17,506 nt of DNA from contig JAULUH010000426.1 of the NCBI GenBank assembly GCA_032111745.1, positions 1 through 17,506 of the forward strand. The letters are read 5' to 3'. Of this stretch, positions 14,842 to 17,506 are shown one piece after another; position 1 is the first letter of the stretch; each line of letters begins with the position of its first letter. The position numbers and the translations under genes were made by a program. A model generated the notes under the pieces. It saw only the letters and a list, made by a program, of their open reading frames with translations, had not been told where the DNA came from and made no database searches. Origin of the DNA: JAULUH01 sp032111745. GTDB taxonomy: Bacteria; Chloroflexota; Anaerolineae; JAAEKA01.

Positions 14842-15978
14842 ATGCAGGCCAGGATACTGAGAAATCGCCCGATGCCATCCAACCGTCCAATTGCCATCCA
14901 CTATCGGGCCAGCATAGTGTGGCGGTGTTTCGTTCTCGCGCTGGCCGTGCTGGGGCTGTGCGCGTGCCAGCCTGCGGTTGATCCGCCTGGGCAGGACTGG
15001 CTGGCTGGCACAGCTGAGGGGGAGCTGTCCTTCGTCGCGGTGGAGCCAGCGGCTGTGCCGGCGAGTGAGCCGGCAGGCACGGGACGGGCGGCCTTCACAG
15101 TGCTGGGCGCGACCAGTTTTGCGGTGGTCGAGCGCGTGACGCTGGTGAATCATGGGCCGGGGGCGCCGGACAAGCACAACCTTTGGGTGGCCCTGATCAG
15201 CACAGTGGCGCCCTACCAGGAGGTGGAGGCCATAGAGATCACGCCCGCCGGCTTTCATCTCTTCACGGACGAGCAGGGCAATCGCTATGCGGAATTCGAT
15301 TTCAGCAACATGCCGGCGGGCTCCAGGACTGTGGTAGAGATCAGGTACCGGGTTACGGTGAATGAGCTGGCCTACGATCTCGCCACTTGCACCGGTGCCG
15401 TGCCGGAGGGGTGGACGGAAGCGGAGCTGCACATCGAGTCCGACAACCCGCAAATCCGTGGCCTGGCCAGCGACTTGTCTCAAGGACAGGCTGACGCGTG
15501 CTGGCAGCTCAGGGCGATCTACGACCATATCGGCGACACGCTTACCTACACCTACAACGGCGAGCAGTGGGGCGCGCAGGCTGCCCTGGGGCCGATGGGG
15601 GCCGACTGCACCGAGTACGCCGCCCTGATGGCGGCCCTCAGCCGGGCAGTGGGCCTGCCGGCCCGGTACCTGGAAGGGGTGGCCTATCTGACCGAGGCGG
15701 ACGCGAGCCTGGGACGGGCCGAGCACGCCTGGCTGGAGGTGTATCTGCCCGGCATCGGCTGGGCGCCCATGGATCCTACGTTTGGGCGCTTGCCGACGCT
15801 GCGGGACACCTACTTTGCCCATCTGCCGCCGGACCATATTATCGTGACCCGGGGCGCCAGCCCATCGGCGCTGCGCGGGTCCAGTTACTTCACGCATCTG
15901 TACTGGCCCGGCGATAGCGCAGACATTAGCATCGAAGAATTCTCCTGGACCATCGAGCCCATGGCTCGCCAGCACTAG
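14842..15978 (+). CDS. Transglutaminase-like (cysteine protease fold) lipoprotein
   Basis: A 378-aa predicted secreted lipoprotein. A hydrophobic signal (IVWRCFVLALAVLGLCAC) ends in a lipobox LCAC with Cys42. A beta-rich N-terminal part (about 60-205) resembles the domain preceding bacterial transglutaminase cores. The core has the full triad: Cys256 in GADCTEYAALMAALSRAVG, His295 in AEHAWLEVYLPG, and Asp311 in APMDPTFGR, with GLPARYLEGVAY between. The family includes peptidases and amidases as well as transglutaminases; the substrate is unknown. The ATG at 14872 (MPSNRP) is an equally possible start; neither start has a good RBS, and the promoter position slightly favours 14872. It is the only plus-strand gene, divergent from the regulator, and its stop overlaps that of the convergent permease gene. 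Confidence 0.85.
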   Translation: MQARILRNRPMPSNRPIAIHYRASIVWRCFVLALAVLGLCACQPAVDPPGQDWLAGTAEGELSFVAVEPAAVPASEPAGTGRAAFTVLGATSFAVVERVTLVNHGPGAPDKHNLWVALISTVAPYQEVEAIEITPAGFHLFTDEQGNRYAEFDFSNMPAGSRTVVEIRYRVTVNELAYDLATCTGAVPEGWTEAELHIESDNPQIRGLASDLSQGQADACWQLRAIYDHIGDTLTYTYNGEQWGAQAALGPMGADCTEYAALMAALSRAVGLPARYLEGVAYLTEADASLGRAEHAWLEVYLPGIGWAPMDPTFGRLPTLRDTYFAHLPPDHIIVTRGASPSALRGSSYFTHLYWPGDSADISIEEFSWTIEPMARQH

Positions 15979-16997
15979 CCCATGCGCCGGCGCAGGATGG
16001 CGTGCATGGACACGGAGAGGATGATAATCAGGCCGTAGATGAGCTCGGTCCAATAGCCGGTGAGGCCGATGGCGACGATGCCGGCCTGGATGGCGCCGAT
16101 GATGTAGCTGCCCAGGAAGGTACCCAGGATGGTGCCGACGCCGCCGAAGACCGAGGTGCCGCCGAGGAAGACCGAGGAGAGGGTCTGGAGCAGAGTGCCC
16201 TCGCCCAACGACGGCCAGAAGAACGCGACATACAGGCTGGACAGGACGCCGGCAAAGGCGGCGGCAAGGCCGACCATGACGAAGACCATGACCTGGGTGC
16301 GGGCGACGTTGACACCCATCAGGCGGGCGCTGTTGCGGTTGTCCCCGACCAGGTAGATGTGGGCGCCGAGCCTGGTGCGGTTGAGGATCACCCAGCAGAG
16401 CACCGCGACAATCACCATCCAGATGAACTGGTTGGGGATATAGCCGAGGGTCTTGCCCACCAGCAGGTTGTAGATGGGGGTATCCCGGGCTGTGACCAGG
16501 GAAACGCCCTTGCCGTTGAGCAGCACCAGCACCGCGCCGCGCCAGAAGAACTGGGTGCCGATGGTGGCCACCAGGGATGGGATGCCGATGCCCACCACGA
16601 TGGCACCGTTGATCAGTCCCACCACGGCGCCGGTGGCCAGGCTGGCCAGCAAGGCCAGGAGGACGTTGTTGGTGGCGTTGTACACGGTCACGAAGGCCAC
16701 CATACCAATGGCCATGATCGAGGGGAAGGACAGGTCCATCTCGCCGGCAATGATGACCATGGTGAGCGGCAGAGCGATGATGCCGAAGAACGGCACCGTG
16801 GACATGAAGGCCAGGTAGATCTGCCGGGACATGAAGGTCCTGGGGGCGGCGATGATGAAGAACAACCAGACCAGGACAAAGACGGCGATAATACCGAGCT
16901 GGGTGCCGTTTCGACGCAGGAATCCGGCGAGAGTGGGTGTCTGGCGGTCGCTTAGGTCGGCGGGGCTGCTGGCTCGCTCGGGCACGTCTGAGGTCAT
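15975..16997 (-). CDS. CUT2 sugar ABC transporter permease (RbsC/FrcC type)
   Basis: A 340-aa inner-membrane permease of the BPD_transp_2 family used for monosaccharides such as ribose, xylose, fructose or arabinose. About eight to ten hydrophobic segments follow a soluble N-terminus of about 30 residues. Family marks are AGEMDLSFPSIMAIG at 84-98 (equivalent to the GGIDLSVG block), GDNRNSARLMGVNV at 218-231 (the cytoplasmic EAA-like loop), and LGGTSVFGGVGTILGTFLG at 278-296. The start at 16997 (MTSDVPE) has AAAGGA ten bases upstream; the open frame to 17114 overlaps the ATPase gene and is not permease-like. It lies 64 bp after the ATPase gene, its partner. A binding-protein gene is expected beyond the right edge. 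Confidence 0.92.
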   Translation of the reverse strand: MTSDVPERASSPADLSDRQTPTLAGFLRRNGTQLGIIAVFVLVWLFFIIAAPRTFMSRQIYLAFMSTVPFFGIIALPLTMVIIAGEMDLSFPSIMAIGMVAFVTVYNATNNVLLALLASLATGAVVGLINGAIVVGIGIPSLVATIGTQFFWRGAVLVLLNGKGVSLVTARDTPIYNLLVGKTLGYIPNQFIWMVIVAVLCWVILNRTRLGAHIYLVGDNRNSARLMGVNVARTQVMVFVMVGLAAAFAGVLSSLYVAFFWPSLGEGTLLQTLSSVFLGGTSVFGGVGTILGTFLGSYIIGAIQAGIVAIGLTGYWTELIYGLIIILSVSMHAILRRRMG

Positions 16998-17061
16998 CTT
17001 GGTGGTATCCTTTGCAGCGGGCGCTATCACACCGGGCGGCCGGCCCCGCATAGCCCGGGAC

Positions 17062-17506
17062 TCAATCCAGGCTCCCGGTCTCGGCCACGCGGTACATCTT
17101 CTCCATGAGCGCATCCAGGGTGATGTCGGCGGTCATGAACTCCCCGGCGACGCGGCCGCGGTCTAGCACGACGACGCGATCGGCGATGGAGTAAACGTGG
17201 AAGATGTTGTGGTCGATGAAGATGGCCGCCTTGCCGGCGACCTTGATACTGCGCACGAATTCCAGTAGCCGCCGGGTCTCCTTGAGGGAGAGCCCCATGG
17301 TGGGCTCATCCAGGACAATGATATCGGCGTCGAAATAGAGGGCGCGCACGATGGCCACGCCCTGCTTCTCACCGCCGGAGAAGGTCTGGATGGTGGACTC
17401 GGGGGACACGGCGGTTGAGGTGAAGCCCATGGACTGGAGCATGAGGCTCTCGGTCTCGCGCTTCATCTCCTTGACCTTGAGCAGGCCCACCGAGTTGGTC
17501 AGCTCA
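17062..17506 (-). CDS. CUT2 sugar ABC transporter ATP-binding protein (FrcA-like), partial
   Basis: The last 148 or so codons of an ATPase gene whose 5' end, including Walker A, lies beyond the right edge. Visible parts are the ABC signature FSGGEKQGVAIVRAL (codons near 17340-17382), Walker B IIVLDEPTMGLS (near 17290-17320), and the H-loop FIDHNIFHVYSIADRVVVL with His at 17209-17211. The short C-terminus after the H-loop indicates a single-domain FrcA-like ATPase rather than the duplicated RbsA/XylG type. It energises the permease encoded next. Because it belongs to the CUT2 class it is not expected to serve the CUT1 importer at 4763-8383. The reading frame continues open to the window end, so the apparent start at 17490 is not real. 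Confidence 0.92.
   Translation of the reverse strand, partial: ELTNSVGLLKVKEMKRETESLMLQSMGFTSTAVSPESTIQTFSGGEKQGVAIVRALYFDADIIVLDEPTMGLSLKETRRLLEFVRSIKVAGKAAIFIDHNIFHVYSIADRVVVLDRGRVAGEFMTADITLDALMEKMYRVAETGSLD

Overview
The window is about 17.5 kb of GC-rich bacterial DNA. It carries a sugar-catabolism and sugar-uptake locus in which almost every gene lies on the minus strand. The best guess for the host is a member of Chloroflexota (Anaerolineae/Caldilineae type). Three things point that way: the Val/Glu/Thr-Pro linker after the lipobox of the solute-binding protein (VEVTPTPEP), the nested ACGAAGG-type intergenic repeats, and the combination of CUT1 and CUT2 importers with a LacI regulator. 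No rRNA or conserved marker is present, so this is an inference.

Layout from left to right. Positions 1-542 hold a nested tandem repeat and no credible gene. Positions 543-14808 hold twelve minus-strand genes in one direction, read here as a single transcription unit or regulon. In transcription order they are: a LacI-family regulator (14808-13759), an L-fucose/L-arabinose-isomerase-like protein (13695-12265), an M24 'pita-bread' protein lacking metal ligands (12263-11160), ribulokinase AraB (11007-9322), L-ribulose-5-phosphate 4-epimerase AraD (9206-8565), a large lipoprotein sugar-binding protein (8383-6665), two CUT1 permeases (6491-5628 and 5617-4763), two adjacent class II aldolase-fold proteins (4718-3843 and 3831-2779), an FGGY sugar kinase (2758-1253) and D-lyxose isomerase (1229-543). 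A plus-strand transglutaminase-like lipoprotein (14842-15978) diverges from the regulator. It is converged on by a minus-strand CUT2 sugar importer: a permease (16997-15975) and the 3' part of an ATPase gene that runs off the right edge.

How the genes may work together. A CUT1 importer without its own ATPase brings in a pentose or a pentose-containing glycoside. One branch is isomerase, then AraB, then AraD, giving D-xylulose-5-phosphate; the isomerase is FucI-like rather than a classical AraA. A second branch is D-lyxose isomerase plus an FGGY kinase, leading to a phosphorylated ketose. Two class II aldolases sit in that branch, one with an intact Zn/Asp active site and one in which the HLDH motif has become LLNE. 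No second kinase that would make a ketose bisphosphate is encoded here, so the aldolase substrate is an open question. The degenerate aldolase and the degenerate M24 protein are the most interesting proteins in the window.

Non-coding features include a near-perfect hairpin between the binding-protein gene and the first permease gene, a repeat/hairpin element between araB and araD, decayed AACCGCAGAG-type repeats upstream of araB, and a consensus extended -10 promoter on the plus strand in the 33-bp gap between the lacI-type gene and the lipoprotein gene. No tRNA, rRNA, CRISPR array or insertion sequence was seen.
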